Shown here piece by piece: positions 41,701 to 49,832 of a stretch of 64,000 nucleotides of DNA (positions are counted from its first letter, which is position 1; every line of letters starts with the position of its first letter). Under the pieces are notes generated by a model. That model ran no database searches and was not told where the DNA came from. It worked only from the letters and a program-made list of their open reading frames with translations. The position numbers and the translations under genes are program-made. The DNA is from Rubrivivax sp. (GTDB lineage Bacteria > Pseudomonadota > Gammaproteobacteria > Burkholderiales > Burkholderiaceae_C). The DNA lies in the NCBI GenBank assembly GCA_027491255.1, contig JAIXWM010000127.1, positions 1 to 64,000 of the forward strand, written 5' to 3'.

Positions 41701-41831
41701 GGCAGGTCGATGTCCGGGAAGTTCTGGACCTTCATCGACTGGAAGCCCATCAGGCCCACGAGCGTGAGCATGATGAACAGCAGCACCGACGGTGTCGGGT
41801 TGCGTATCGACCAGGAGGAGACGTTGATCAT
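38706..41831 (-). CDS. RND efflux transporter permease (AcrB/MexB-like)
   Basis: The 1041-residue inner-membrane pump has the RND layout: membrane helix 1 (IRNPTPSVLLFIMLTLVGLMGF), a large periplasmic loop, helices 2-6 with the proton-relay Asp pair in VVGILVDDAIVEIENIM, a second periplasmic loop and helices 8-12 (LMGIATKNSILLIDY). It drives export of drugs or other amphiphiles using the proton gradient. The ATG at 41831 lies just after the adaptor stop; a TTG two codons upstream is possible. Confidence 0.95.
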   Translation of the reverse strand: MINVSSWSIRNPTPSVLLFIMLTLVGLMGFQSMKVQNFPDIDLPTVTVTAALPGAAPAQLETEVARKIENSISTLQGVKHIYTKIQDGTVSLTVEFRLEKPTQEAVDDVRDAVARVRSDLPGDLRDPVISRLNVAGLPILTYTVASDRMDDEALSWFVDNTVARSLLSVRGVGAISRVGGATREVRVELDPARLLALNATAADVSRRLRQVQQEAAGGRADIGGAEQSVRTIATVQSAQELARLEITLSDGRHIRLDQVATVSDTVAEARSAALLDGRPVVGFEVVRALKSGEVEVAQGVRAEIERLRLAHPDVRFTEAIDFVEPVIDNYNGSMYLLYEGAVLAVLVVWAFLRSWRATLVAATALPLSVIPAFAVMHYGFGFTINVVTLLSLSLVVGILVDDAIVEIENIMRHLAMGKTPYQAAMEAADEIGLAVIATTFTLIAVFLPTAFMSGVAGKFFVQFGWTAAIAVFFSLVVARMLTPMMAAYLLKAPSREHAEPRWVLAYARFAAWCLRHRLVTMLATAVFFFGSFALVKFLPTGFLPPDDLSQTQVTVTLPPGSTLKQTLAVAEQARQIVARHPQVRLVYTAVGGGAAGGDPFAMAGVPEVRVATLTINLTPREQRKGISKQEVEGQLREVLAVVPGARVSVGLAGSSGSKYVLVLSGDDGRVVTEHAQQVERELRTLPGIGNVTSSSSLVRPELVVRPDPARAADLGVTAEAIADTLRLATAGDYEQGLAKLNLSQRQVPIVVRLPAQARTDLELLERLPVPGARGPVPLGNVATLEIASGPAQIDRYDRRRNVNIEIELNQMPLGEVEAAALALPSLRNLPPGVTQSTVGDAEAMAELFQSFGLAMLTGVLCIYIVLVLLFKDFIQPVTILGALVLSVPGAFLALFVTHSAISMPSMIGLIMLMGIATKNSILLIDYVIIARRDHGLPRLEAIVDACRKRARPIVMTTIAMGAGMMPIALGLGVDPSFRSPMAIVVIGGLITSTFLSLLVIPVLFTYVDDAVQGSKRLFSRRRKAPQPTPAEGSASASEPAA

Positions 41832-41833
41832 GC

Positions 41834-43120
41834 TCAACCCCCCTGGCGCGGCGCGGCGCCGCCCGGGGCGGCCGGCCCGACAGGTACGGGCGTGGCGGGG
41901 GGGGCGGACGGGGCGGCGCTGACGCGCACGAGATCGCCGTCAGCGAGGAATCCGCCACCGGACAGGACGACACGCGCATCGGCGGGCAGCCCCGTCTTGA
42001 TCTCGATGCGGTCGCCCGTGCGCCGGCCGGTCGTGACCTTGGTCTGGCGCACGCGGTTGTCGGGCCCGACGATGAAGACCCAGCTGAAGCCCTCGCGCAT
42101 CAGCACCGCGGTCTGCGGCAGCGTCGGCGCCTCGCTGCGTCCGGTCTCGAACTCGCCGCGTGCGAAGGCGCCGGCGCGAAGACCCGGGGCCGCCGGCAGG
42201 TCGACGTAGACCAGACCGTTGCGGGTGGCGGCGTCCACGGTGGGGGCGATGCGGCGCACCTTGCCGGTGACCGCCTCGCCACCGACGGGCTGCACACGCA
42301 CCGACTGCCCTGGCTGCAGCGCGCCCAGCTCGGCGGCGGCGACTTCGGCGCGCCACTCCAGCCGCCCCTGGCGGATGAGACGGAACAGCTCCTGGCCCGG
42401 CGGCACGACCGCGCCCACGGTCGCAGCCGCGCCGCGGGCAGAGATGACACCGTCGTCGGGCGCGAGCACCTGACCCTGCGCCAGGCGCAACTCCTGGGCC
42501 CGAACGGCTGCGCGCTGGGCCTCAAGCCTTGCCTGCGCCGTGCGCTCGGCGGTCAGGTACTGCGTGACCTGCTGCGCGCTCAAGGCGCCCGAGCCCTGCA
42601 GGTCGCGCGCGCGTTTCGCATTCGCCGCCGCCTCGGCGGCGGCCGCCTCGGCCTCGGTCACGGCTGCGCGCAGCTGCGCCAGATCGGCCTCGGCCACGCG
42701 GGTGTCGAAGCGTGCGAGCACCTGGCCGCGCCGCACCGCGTCGCCCACCTGGACGCGCACGTCGGCCAGGCGCCAGCCGCTGCCTTCGGCGCCGACGCTG
42801 GCCTCTTCCCAGGCCTGGATGCTCCCGTTGGCGGCGATCACGGAGCTCAGCATCTCGCGCTGGGGCGAGATCACGGCCACCGTCAGCGCCGGCTTGCCGC
42901 TCGCCGCAGGCGTGGGCCCCGTCGTGACACTTGGGGCTGCAGGCGCGGCGCCGGCAGCCGCCGTGGTGGCCGGCGCCGGGGCGGCCACGGCGGCTGCGGG
43001 CAAGGCCGGTCGCCCGGGCGTCGGACGGTCCAGCAACCAACTGGCCAGCACCAGGCCGGCCGCCACCGAGGCGCCGAGCACCACGGTGAGACGCACGGTC
43101 TTGCGGTTGAGGGAGGGCAT
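41834..43120 (-). CDS. RND efflux periplasmic adaptor
   Basis: From ATG 43120 the protein has 428 residues: an N-terminal membrane anchor (VRLTVVLGASVAAGLVLASWLL), a Pro/Ala-rich linker, a split biotinyl-lipoyl domain (GSIQAWEEASVGAEGSGW ... ALARVLAPDDGVISARGAAATVG) around an alpha-helical hairpin rich in Ala and Glu, and beta-barrel domains. It bridges pump and outer-membrane channel. It sits between the genes for both. Confidence 0.93.
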   Translation of the reverse strand: MPSLNRKTVRLTVVLGASVAAGLVLASWLLDRPTPGRPALPAAAVAAPAPATTAAAGAAPAAPSVTTGPTPAASGKPALTVAVISPQREMLSSVIAANGSIQAWEEASVGAEGSGWRLADVRVQVGDAVRRGQVLARFDTRVAEADLAQLRAAVTEAEAAAAEAAANAKRARDLQGSGALSAQQVTQYLTAERTAQARLEAQRAAVRAQELRLAQGQVLAPDDGVISARGAAATVGAVVPPGQELFRLIRQGRLEWRAEVAAAELGALQPGQSVRVQPVGGEAVTGKVRRIAPTVDAATRNGLVYVDLPAAPGLRAGAFARGEFETGRSEAPTLPQTAVLMREGFSWVFIVGPDNRVRQTKVTTGRRTGDRIEIKTGLPADARVVLSGGGFLADGDLVRVSAAPSAPPATPVPVGPAAPGGAAPRQGG

Positions 43121-43152
43121 GTTCAGGAACTCCAGCGTATGCGAGGCGGGCA

Positions 43153-44679
43153 TCAACGCAGCGATGCGGGCGGCCGAGGGGACGGCGCCGGCGCAGCCGG
43201 CGGGGTGGCGGGCTGGGCGGACGCAGCGCCAGGCGGCGCAGGGCGGGGGGCGTCAGGGCCGACGTCGGCCGGCTGCCAGCCGCCGCCGAGCGCTCGGTAC
43301 AGCGCGATCGCAGCCTCGAGGCGCTCACGCTGCAGGTCGATGTAGAGGCTGGCGGCGGCGTAGGCGTTGCGGCGCGCGTCCTCGAGCTCGAACTGGCTCG
43401 CCAGGCCGCCCTGCCAGCGCGCCTCGGTGGCCTTCAGCACCGTGTCGAGGTCCAGCGCGGCCTGCCGCACGTCCTGCCCGCGCCGCGCGGCGCTGTCCAG
43501 CAGCACGAGCGCGTCCTCCACCTCACGCACCGCGCGCCGCAGCGCGCCCAGGTATTGATTGCGCGCGTCCTCGTAGGCCGCGCGCGCGGCTGTGGTCGCG
43601 GCGTCGCGGCGTCCGGCGTCGAACAGCGGCAAGGACACCGACAGCGGGCCCACGGCCCAGACCGAGCCGTCGCCGCCCGTACTGCGGGTTTCCAGGCGCA
43701 TCAGGCCGATCTGGCCCCCCAGGCGCACCTGCGGCAGGCGCTGCGAGGCGCGCTGCTCGAGGTCGGCCGCGGCGGCCACGATCTCGCGCTCGGCGCGGGC
43801 GAGGTCGGGGCGCTGCCGCAGCAGGTCCCCGGGAACGGCGGGCAAGGGCGGCGGCGCCGCCTCGGGCAGGCGGGCCTGCCCAGGCTGGAGCGACTGCCGC
43901 AGCTCGGGCTCGGCACGCGCCGTCAGCGCGACCAGGACCTTGACGAGGCGGTCGCACTGGGCCTGGATCTGGGCCGCCTGGCTGCGGCCCTGGGCGGCAC
44001 TGCCCCGCGCGAGCGCCGCGTCGGCCGGGGCGCGAAAACCGGCGTCGGTGGTCAGCGCGGTCAGGCGCGCGGTCTCCTCGCGCGAGCGGCTGTCGCGCAG
44101 CGCCCAGCCGGCCTGCGCTTCGCAGGCGCGCAGCTGCACATAGGTCTGCGCGGTCTCGGCGGCGACGGCGATGCGCGCGTCGTGCCAGGCGGATACAGCG
44201 CCATCCAGGCGCGCCTGCGCCGCCCGCGTGGCGGCGCCGCCGGCCCCGAACAGGTCGATCTCCCAGCTCGCCTGGGCGGCCGCGCTGTAGCGGTTGCCAG
44301 TGGGCGAGCCGGGCTCGGCGCGGCCACGCACGCCCTGCGCGTCGGCCGCGATCACCGGCGCGCTGTCGGCCCCGGCCGCCACCCGGGCCGAGCGGGCCTG
44401 CGCGATGCGTTGCCCGGCCGCCGACGACGTCGGGCTCGCCTGCTGCGCGGCATCGACCAGACTGACAAGCAGCGGGTCCTCGAAGCGCGCCCACCACAGG
44501 CGCAGGTCCTCGGTGCGCGCGGAGGCGCCGCCCGCCGGCGCCGGAAGCGGCGCATTCCACGACGGTGCCGCAGCCGCGGCGGGCGGGGCCGGCAGCGGGG
44601 CCTGCGCCGGCCATTGCGCGCAGCCGGCCAGCCACAGGGGCCACGCGCATGTCAGCCTGCGCCAGTTCGGCATCTTCAT
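43153..44679 (-). CDS. Outer-membrane efflux lipoprotein (OprM/NodT type)
   Basis: The 508-residue protein starts with a lipoprotein signal (CAWPLWLAGCAQW) and contains two outer-membrane efflux protein repeats with long amphipathic helices (about residues 80-280 and 295-475). It forms the TolC-like exit duct of this pump. The C-terminal 40 residues are Pro/Ala-rich. Its start codon overlaps the TetR gene stop by one base (TGATG). Confidence 0.93.
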   Translation of the reverse strand: MKMPNWRRLTCAWPLWLAGCAQWPAQAPLPAPPAAAAAPSWNAPLPAPAGGASARTEDLRLWWARFEDPLLVSLVDAAQQASPTSSAAGQRIAQARSARVAAGADSAPVIAADAQGVRGRAEPGSPTGNRYSAAAQASWEIDLFGAGGAATRAAQARLDGAVSAWHDARIAVAAETAQTYVQLRACEAQAGWALRDSRSREETARLTALTTDAGFRAPADAALARGSAAQGRSQAAQIQAQCDRLVKVLVALTARAEPELRQSLQPGQARLPEAAPPPLPAVPGDLLRQRPDLARAEREIVAAAADLEQRASQRLPQVRLGGQIGLMRLETRSTGGDGSVWAVGPLSVSLPLFDAGRRDAATTAARAAYEDARNQYLGALRRAVREVEDALVLLDSAARRGQDVRQAALDLDTVLKATEARWQGGLASQFELEDARRNAYAAASLYIDLQRERLEAAIALYRALGGGWQPADVGPDAPRPAPPGAASAQPATPPAAPAPSPRPPASLR

Positions 44680-45374
44680 CAGGAAACCTCCGCCAGGCCG
44701 GCACGGCGCTGCCGTTGCGCCTCGATCATCGCCAGCGCGCCGCGCACCAGGCTGTCGGCCCAATGGTCGATCGCGTCGTCACCCGCATACAGACCGGGCA
44801 GCAGTGCCTCGATGCAGTCGCGGCCCACGTGCAGGTGCACGCCCTGCCCCACGAGCGTCGCCGCCAGGCGGTGCAGATCGTCATCCGGCCCCTGCAATCC
44901 GAGGAGGCGGACGAGTTGCCGCACCAGCGCGGCGTGCAGCGGGCCGAAGAGCCGGTCCATCACCTCCTGCCACAGGCCGGTGGGCTCGAGCATCTCGCGA
45001 AAGTGCAGCCGTGTGTTGAGCGCCGCCGTCGCCGGGTCGCGCAGGGGCTCGAGAAACACCGCGTAGAAGCCGCGCAGCATGGCCTCGGCGTCGAGAGCCG
45101 GGTCGTCGAAGCGGGCGATCTCGGGCTCGGGTGCGCCCATGGGCTCGAAGAAGGCAGCGCGGTACAGACCCGCCTTGTCGCCGAAGTAATAACTGATCGA
45201 CGCCACGTTGGCGCCTGCGGCGTCGGCCAGCTCGCGCGTGGTCGTGTTGGCATAACCCCGCGACGCAAACAGGCGCAGCCCGGCCTGGACCAGGCGCTGG
45301 CGCGCGTCTTCGCCGTCGCGGGCCGGGCGGCGCGCCACCGGTGACGGCTCCGGCAACTGCGGGTTTGTACTCAT
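44679..45374 (-). CDS. TetR family repressor of the efflux operon
   Basis: The 231-residue protein has a TetR-type helix-turn-helix at about residues 25-70 (RLVQAGLRLFASRGYANTTTRELADAAGANVASISYYFGDKAGLYRA) and a CerR-like C-terminal ligand domain. It is the first gene of a tetR-OMF-adaptor-pump operon on the minus strand, so it likely represses its own operon. A good operator candidate, TATCACC-N6-GGTGATA, lies exactly at its start codon (45374-45393). Confidence 0.92.
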   Translation of the reverse strand: MSTNPQLPEPSPVARRPARDGEDARQRLVQAGLRLFASRGYANTTTRELADAAGANVASISYYFGDKAGLYRAAFFEPMGAPEPEIARFDDPALDAEAMLRGFYAVFLEPLRDPATAALNTRLHFREMLEPTGLWQEVMDRLFGPLHAALVRQLVRLLGLQGPDDDLHRLAATLVGQGVHLHVGRDCIEALLPGLYAGDDAIDHWADSLVRGALAMIEAQRQRRAGLAEVS

Positions 45375-45393
45375 ATCACCACTGTAGGTGATA
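45374..45393. promoter_or_regulatory. Candidate TetR operator
   Basis: A 7-bp perfect inverted repeat (TATCACC / GGTGATA) around a 6-base centre overlaps the first base of the tetR start codon and its ribosome-binding region. Size, symmetry and place fit self-regulation by the TetR repressor. A second shorter palindrome, TTGATCAA (45404-45411), lies upstream. Confidence 0.6.
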
Positions 45394-45438
45394 AATCAAA
45401 CGATTGATCAAGAAGGGATTACCAGCGCCGTCGTCGTG

Positions 45439-45454
45439 CAGTCCGTACGGACTG
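45439..45454. promoter_or_regulatory. Perfect 16-bp palindrome between tetR and crtE
   Basis: CAGTCCGTACGGACTG is identical to its reverse complement. It lies 64 bases upstream of tetR and 123 bases upstream of the crtE -35 site. It resembles neither the TetR candidate nor the PpsR sites, so the binding protein is unknown. The rest of the 312-bp tetR-crtE spacer holds only the elements listed here and at 45577-45625. Confidence 0.45.
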
Positions 45455-45576
45455 AACGTGGACGCGGCGGGAGGCGGTGCGCCGGACCCCGCAGGCAAAC
45501 GCCGGGCCACCCGAGTCTTCTCGCGCCCCCACGGCAGGTCCGGCCTGGCGCACCTCACCCCAGGAGGCCCACAAAG

Positions 45577-45594
45577 TGTCATCTCAGGTTGACG
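45577..45594 (+). promoter_or_regulatory. PpsR/CrtJ-like site 1 overlapping the crtE -35 element
   Basis: The site reads TGT-N12-ACG, one base off the TGT-N12-ACA consensus. It contains TTGACG (45589-45594), a good -35 hexamer, which is followed after 17 bases by TATGCT (45612-45617), a good -10. Repressor binding here would block RNA polymerase. Confidence 0.65.
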
Positions 45595-45607
45595 CATCGG
45601 CGATGAG

Positions 45608-45625
45608 TGTCTATGCTTGATGACA
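45608..45625 (+). promoter_or_regulatory. PpsR/CrtJ site 2 overlapping the crtE -10 element
   Basis: The site is a perfect TGT-N12-ACA and covers the -10 hexamer TATGCT. It starts 31 bases after site 1, about three helical turns, so two repressor dimers could bind on the same face. Confidence 0.75.
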
Positions 45626-45686
45626 TCCGCAATCGACAACGCAGCATGACATCTTGTCAGGCGCTCCGGTTGCGCCGGAGCCGACC

Positions 45687-46565
45687 ATGCCATCCGTCAC
45701 CCGCATCGAACAGGCTCTCGAGGCCGCAGTGGCCACCGCCACCACGCCCGGATGCGCGCCCCTGCTGGCCGCCGCCGTGCGGCATGCCGTCTTCCCGGGC
45801 GGCGCCCGGATACGCCCGCGGCTGTGCCTGGCCGTGGCGCGCGCCTGCGGCGATGACCAGCCTGCGCTGAGCGACGCCGCCGCAGTGGCGCTGGAGTTGC
45901 TGCACTGCGCGTCGCTCGTGCATGACGACCTGCCCTGCTTCGACGATGCGACCACCCGCCGCGGCCAGGCCTCGGTGCACAGCGCCTTTGGAGAGCGCCT
46001 GGCGGTGCTGGCCGGGGACGCGTTGATCGTGCTGCCCTTCCAGGTGCTGGCGCGGGCCGGCGCGGCCGTCCCGGGGCGGCTGGCCGCCGTGCTGGCCACG
46101 GTGGCCGGATCGGTGGGCATGCCCGGCGGCATCGTGGCCGGCCAGGCCTGGGAGTGCGAACCGCAGGTCTCGCTGCAGCAGTACCACCGCGAGAAGACCG
46201 GCTCGCTGTTCGAAGCCGCCACCGTGGCCGGCGCGCAGGCGGCTGGCGGCAACGCCGAGGCATGGCGCGGGCTCGGGTGCTGGCTGGGCGAGGCCTACCA
46301 GTCGGCCGACGACCTGCGCGACGTGCTCGCCGACGCCCAGCATCTGGGCAAACCCACCGGACGCGACGCCGCGCTCGGCCGCCCGAGCATCGCGCGCGAG
46401 CGCGGGCTGCCGGCGGCGATGCGGCATTTCGACATGCTGGTGCGCCAGGCGGTGGACGCCGTGCCCGACTGTCCGGGCGCGCCGATGCTGCGGGCCCTGG
46501 TGCGCAGCGAGGCCGAGCGCCTGGTGCCGGCGCAGATGGCCGCCCCCCTGCGAGCTGCAGCTTGA
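45687..46565 (+). CDS. crtE: Geranylgeranyl diphosphate synthase CrtE
   Basis: The 292-residue prenyl synthase has the first Asp-rich motif VHDDLPCFDDATTRRG, the KTGSLFEAA lysine region and the second motif YQSADDLRD. It makes geranylgeranyl diphosphate, used both for carotenoids and for the bacteriochlorophyll tail. ATG 45687 is preceded by GGAG; a TTG at 45654 is possible but precedes no conserved residues. It heads the photosynthesis cluster, with two repressor sites at its promoter. Confidence 0.95.
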   Translation: MPSVTRIEQALEAAVATATTPGCAPLLAAAVRHAVFPGGARIRPRLCLAVARACGDDQPALSDAAAVALELLHCASLVHDDLPCFDDATTRRGQASVHSAFGERLAVLAGDALIVLPFQVLARAGAAVPGRLAAVLATVAGSVGMPGGIVAGQAWECEPQVSLQQYHREKTGSLFEAATVAGAQAAGGNAEAWRGLGCWLGEAYQSADDLRDVLADAQHLGKPTGRDAALGRPSIARERGLPAAMRHFDMLVRQAVDAVPDCPGAPMLRALVRSEAERLVPAQMAAPLRAAA

Positions 46566-47746
46566 GCACCGGATCGGCCGACCGCTTGCCGCTGGCCCCG
46601 GGCCCGTCCCTGGGCGACGGCGCTGCGCACCGGACCTGGCGCGACCGCTGGGCCGCCTGGCGCGACCGGATGGTGGCCAGCCACCGTTTCCAGCGTCGCG
46701 CCGCCGGCTTCTGGCTGACCCGGGCGCTGGCGCGCCGCCGCGCCGCCGAACTCTTCGACCTCGTCGCCGGATTCGTCTACACCCAGGTGCTGGCCGCCTG
46801 CGTGCGCCTCGACCTGTTCGAACTGCTCGCCGCCCGCGGGCCGCTGCCGGCAGCCGACCTGGCGCGCCACTGCGCATTGCCCGAACGCGCGATGCGCCGC
46901 CTGCTGGACGCCGCGGTCGCGGTGCGGCTGCTGGAGCCGCGCAGCAACGGATGCTGGGGCCTGGGCCCGCTGGGCGGGCCGATCGTGGGCAACGCAGCCC
47001 TGAAAGCCATGGTCGAGCACCATGCCGCCCTCTACGCCGACCTGCGCGACCCGGTCGCGCTGCTGCGCGACGAGGGCGCCGGCTCGACCATGTCGGCCTA
47101 CTGGCCCTACGCCGCCTACCCGGCAGGGGCCATGCCGCCCGAGCGCGTGGCCGAGTACTCGGCGCTGATGACCGCCTCGCAGCCCATGGTCATCGACGAG
47201 GTCCTGGACGCCTGGGATTTCGGCCGCCACCACCGCGTGCTCGACGTTGGGGGGGGCGAAGGCCGCTTCGTCGCCGCGCTCGCGCAGCGCTGCCCGCGCC
47301 TGGAACTGACGCTGTTCGACCTGCCCCAGGTGGCCGCACTGGCGCGCCAGCGTCTGGCAGGCCTGGGCCTCGCGCAACGGGTCCAGGCCCAGGGTGGCAG
47401 CTTCTTCGACGACGCGCTGCCCCGCGGCGCCGACCTCGTGACGCTCGTGCGCGTGCTGTTCGACCACGACGACGCGCACGCGCTGGCCATCCTGCGCGCG
47501 GCGCACGCGGCGCTGCCGCCGGGGGGCACCGTGCTCGTGGCCGAGCCGATGGCGCAGACGCCGGGAGCACACGCGATGGGCGATGCGTACTTCGGCTTCT
47601 ACCTGCTGGCCATGGGCCGCGGCCAGCCGCGCTCGGCCGAGGACATGCGCCGGCTGTTGACGGCTGCGGGTTTCGAAGCCGCGCGCAATGTGCGCACGCG
47701 ACTGCCGCTGCAGGCCGGCATCGTTGTGGCGCGCAAACCACGCTGA
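46562..47746 (+). CDS. crtF: Hydroxyneurosporene O-methyltransferase CrtF
   Basis: The 394-residue protein has the O-methyltransferase dimerisation domain (residues 45-150, FVYTQVLAACVRLDLFELLA) and the SAM domain with motif I RVLDVGGGEGRFVAAL and the later AEPMAQTPGAHAMGDAYFG. It methylates the C-1 hydroxyl of acyclic carotenoids, yielding spheroidene-series methoxy products. The start is a TTG that shares 4 bases with the crtE stop (TTGA), so it depends on coupling to crtE. Confidence 0.93.
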   Translation: MSTGSADRLPLAPGPSLGDGAAHRTWRDRWAAWRDRMVASHRFQRRAAGFWLTRALARRRAAELFDLVAGFVYTQVLAACVRLDLFELLAARGPLPAADLARHCALPERAMRRLLDAAVAVRLLEPRSNGCWGLGPLGGPIVGNAALKAMVEHHAALYADLRDPVALLRDEGAGSTMSAYWPYAAYPAGAMPPERVAEYSALMTASQPMVIDEVLDAWDFGRHHRVLDVGGGEGRFVAALAQRCPRLELTLFDLPQVAALARQRLAGLGLAQRVQAQGGSFFDDALPRGADLVTLVRVLFDHDDAHALAILRAAHAALPPGGTVLVAEPMAQTPGAHAMGDAYFGFYLLAMGRGQPRSAEDMRRLLTAAGFEAARNVRTRLPLQAGIVVARKPR

Positions 47747-47784
47747 GCGCCACGGCCATGCATGGTTCTGGAAAGCGATTGGAG

Positions 47785-47802
47785 TGTCAATTCGACTTGA
47801 CA
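47785..47802 (+). promoter_or_regulatory. PpsR/CrtJ site 1 of the bchC promoter
   Basis: A perfect TGT-N12-ACA palindrome (TGTCAATTCGACTTGACA) in the 118-bp crtF-bchC spacer. Its right half supplies TTGACA (47797-47802), a consensus -35 hexamer, followed after 16 bases by CAGAAT (47819-47824) as a possible -10. TTGACA is also the left arm of a second palindrome, TTGACATTTGTCAA (47797-47810). Confidence 0.8.
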
Positions 47803-47810
47803 TTTGTCAA

Positions 47811-47828
47811 AGTCGCTTCAGAATGACA
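47811..47828 (+). promoter_or_regulatory. Degenerate PpsR/CrtJ-like site 2 of the bchC promoter
   Basis: AGT-N12-ACA, one base off consensus, begins exactly 8 bases after site 1 and covers the candidate -10. Two sites 8 bases apart is the arrangement described for CrtJ at the Rhodobacter capsulatus bchC promoter. Confidence 0.5.
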
Positions 47829-47864
47829 CCGGTCGAACCTGTCGCCTCCCATCACTTCCCGCCC

Positions 47865-48815
47865 ATGCACACCCAAGCGATCGTCCTCGAAGCCCCGGAG
47901 CGCCTCGTGTTGAGCCGGCTCGATCTCGAGCCGCCGGGCGAGGCCGACGCCGTGGTCGACATCGAGTACAGCGGCATCAGCACCGGCACCGAAAAGCTGC
48001 TGTGGAACGGCCGCATGCCCAGCTTCCCGGGCATGGGCTACCCGCTGGTGCCCGGCTACGAGTCCGTCGGCCGTGTGGTCGAGGCCGGGCCGGCCTCGGG
48101 CCTGAAGACGGGTGAACGTGTGTTCGTGCCTGGCGCCAAGTGCTACGGACCGGTGCGCGGGCTGTTCGGCGGCGCGGCGTCGCGCATCGTGTCGGCCGGC
48201 TCGCGGCTGACACCGGTGTCCGACGCGCTGGGCGAGAAGTCGGTGCTGCTCGCGCTGGCGGCGACGGCCTACCACGCCGTGGCCGACGCCGGCAAGCGCA
48301 CCCCGATCGTCCCGCCCGACCTGATCGTCGGTCACGGTGTGCTCGGTCGCCTGCTCGCACGCATGGTCGTCGTCGCCGGCTTCCCGCCGCCCACCGTGTG
48401 GGAGATCAACCCGCTGCGCCGGCAGGGCGCCGAGGACTACGCCGTCGTGATGCCGCAGGACGACCCGCGGCGCGACTACCGCGCCATCTACGACGTCAGC
48501 GGCGACTCGCAGATCCTGGACCAGCTTGTGATGCGCCTGGCCCCGGGCGGCGAGATCGTGCTCGCCGGCTTCTACACCGAGCCGCTGAACTTCATGTTCG
48601 CGCCGGCCTTCATGCGCGAGGCGCAGATCCGCTGCGCCGCCGAGTGGAAGCGCCCCGACCTGCTGGCCGTCAGGGAATTGGCCGAGAGCGGCCGCCTGTC
48701 GCTGGACGGCCTGATCACCCATCACGACGTGCCGGCGCATGCCGACACCGCCTACCGCACGGCCTTCGGCGACGCCGGGTGCCTGAAGATGATCCTCGAC
48801 TGGAGACTGCACTGA
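47865..48815 (+). CDS. bchC: 3-Hydroxyethyl-bacteriochlorophyllide a dehydrogenase BchC
   Basis: The 316-residue zinc-type dehydrogenase-like protein has the N-terminal block VDIEYSGISTGTEKLLWNGRMP and YPLVPGYESVGRVVEAG, FVPGAKCYGPVRGLFGGAA and the nucleotide-binding region LIVGHGVLGRLLARM. It oxidises the C3 hydroxyethyl group to acetyl late in bacteriochlorophyll a synthesis. ATG 47865 gives the usual N-terminus. Its stop overlaps the bchX start by one base. Confidence 0.95.
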   Translation: MHTQAIVLEAPERLVLSRLDLEPPGEADAVVDIEYSGISTGTEKLLWNGRMPSFPGMGYPLVPGYESVGRVVEAGPASGLKTGERVFVPGAKCYGPVRGLFGGAASRIVSAGSRLTPVSDALGEKSVLLALAATAYHAVADAGKRTPIVPPDLIVGHGVLGRLLARMVVVAGFPPPTVWEINPLRRQGAEDYAVVMPQDDPRRDYRAIYDVSGDSQILDQLVMRLAPGGEIVLAGFYTEPLNFMFAPAFMREAQIRCAAEWKRPDLLAVRELAESGRLSLDGLITHHDVPAHADTAYRTAFGDAGCLKMILDWRLH

Positions 48816-49819
48816 TGAACGCCCCCACGTCCCCGGTGATGTTCATGCGCGACGAGCGCCTGAAGCAGGAAGCCGCGATCGAGCCTGACCCGGTGTCGAC
48901 GTCGCCGGCGACGAAGACGACCCAGATCATCGCGATCTACGGCAAGGGCGGCATCGGCAAGAGCTTCACGCTCGCCAACCTCAGCTACATGATGGCCCAG
49001 CAGGGCAAGAAGGTGCTGCTGATCGGCTGCGACCCGAAGAGCGACACCACGAGCCTGCTGTTCGGCGGCAAGGCCTGCCCGACCATCATCGAGACGAGCT
49101 CGAAGAAGAAGCTCGCCGGCGAGAGCGTGGCCATCGGTGACGTCTGCTTCAAGCGTGACGGCGTCTTCGCGATGGAGCTCGGCGGCCCCGAGGTCGGCCG
49201 CGGCTGCGGCGGGCGCGGAATCATCCACGGCTTCGAGACGCTCGAGAAGCTCGGCTTCCACGAATGGGGCTTTGACTACGTGCTGCTGGACTTCCTGGGC
49301 GATGTGGTCTGCGGCGGCTTCGGCCTGCCGATCGCGCGCGACATGTGCCAGAAGGTCATCGTCGTCGGCAGCAACGACCTGCAGAGCCTGTACGTGGCCA
49401 ACAATGTCTGCTCGGCGGTGGAGTACTTCCGCAAGCTTGGCGGCAATGTCGGCGTGGCCGGCATGGTGATCAACAAGGACGACGGCACCGGCGAGGCCCA
49501 TGCCTTCGCGGCGAATGCCGGCATCCCGGTGCTGGCCGCGATCCCGGCGCACGAGGACATCCGGCGCAAGAGCGCGTCGTACGAGATCATCGGCAAGCCT
49601 GGCGGCCAGTGGAGCGCGCTGTTCGAGCAGCTCGCCACCAACGTCGCCGAGGCGCCTCCGGTGCGCCCGAAGCCGCAGACGCAGGACCAGCTGCTGGGCC
49701 TGTTCTCCAGCGACACCGTCGGCCGTAACGTGGTGCTCGAGCCGGCGACGATCTTCGACATGGTCGGCCGCGACGAGTCGGTCAAGCCGTCGCTCGAAGT
49801 CGTCTACGACGACGCCTGA
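48815..49819 (+). CDS. bchX: Chlorophyllide a reductase iron protein BchX
   Basis: The 334-residue nitrogenase-like iron protein has the ATP P-loop IAIYGKGGIGKSFTLAN, the switch regions CDPKSDTTSLL and LGGPEVGRGCGGRGII, and the cluster-ligand cysteines in GCGGRG and DVVCGGFGLP. As a dimer with a bridging 4Fe-4S cluster it passes electrons to BchY-BchZ, which reduces ring B of chlorophyllide a. An N-terminal extension of about 35 residues precedes the P-loop region, as is usual for BchX. Confidence 0.97.
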   Translation: MNAPTSPVMFMRDERLKQEAAIEPDPVSTSPATKTTQIIAIYGKGGIGKSFTLANLSYMMAQQGKKVLLIGCDPKSDTTSLLFGGKACPTIIETSSKKKLAGESVAIGDVCFKRDGVFAMELGGPEVGRGCGGRGIIHGFETLEKLGFHEWGFDYVLLDFLGDVVCGGFGLPIARDMCQKVIVVGSNDLQSLYVANNVCSAVEYFRKLGGNVGVAGMVINKDDGTGEAHAFAANAGIPVLAAIPAHEDIRRKSASYEIIGKPGGQWSALFEQLATNVAEAPPVRPKPQTQDQLLGLFSSDTVGRNVVLEPATIFDMVGRDESVKPSLEVVYDDA

Positions 49820-49832
49820 GCCCGGGCCGCGC

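Noticed and set aside
39030..42209. 1059-codon + strand open frame
   Set aside because: It is the mirror frame of the RND pump and adaptor genes, with His/Arg/Gln-rich composition and no motif.
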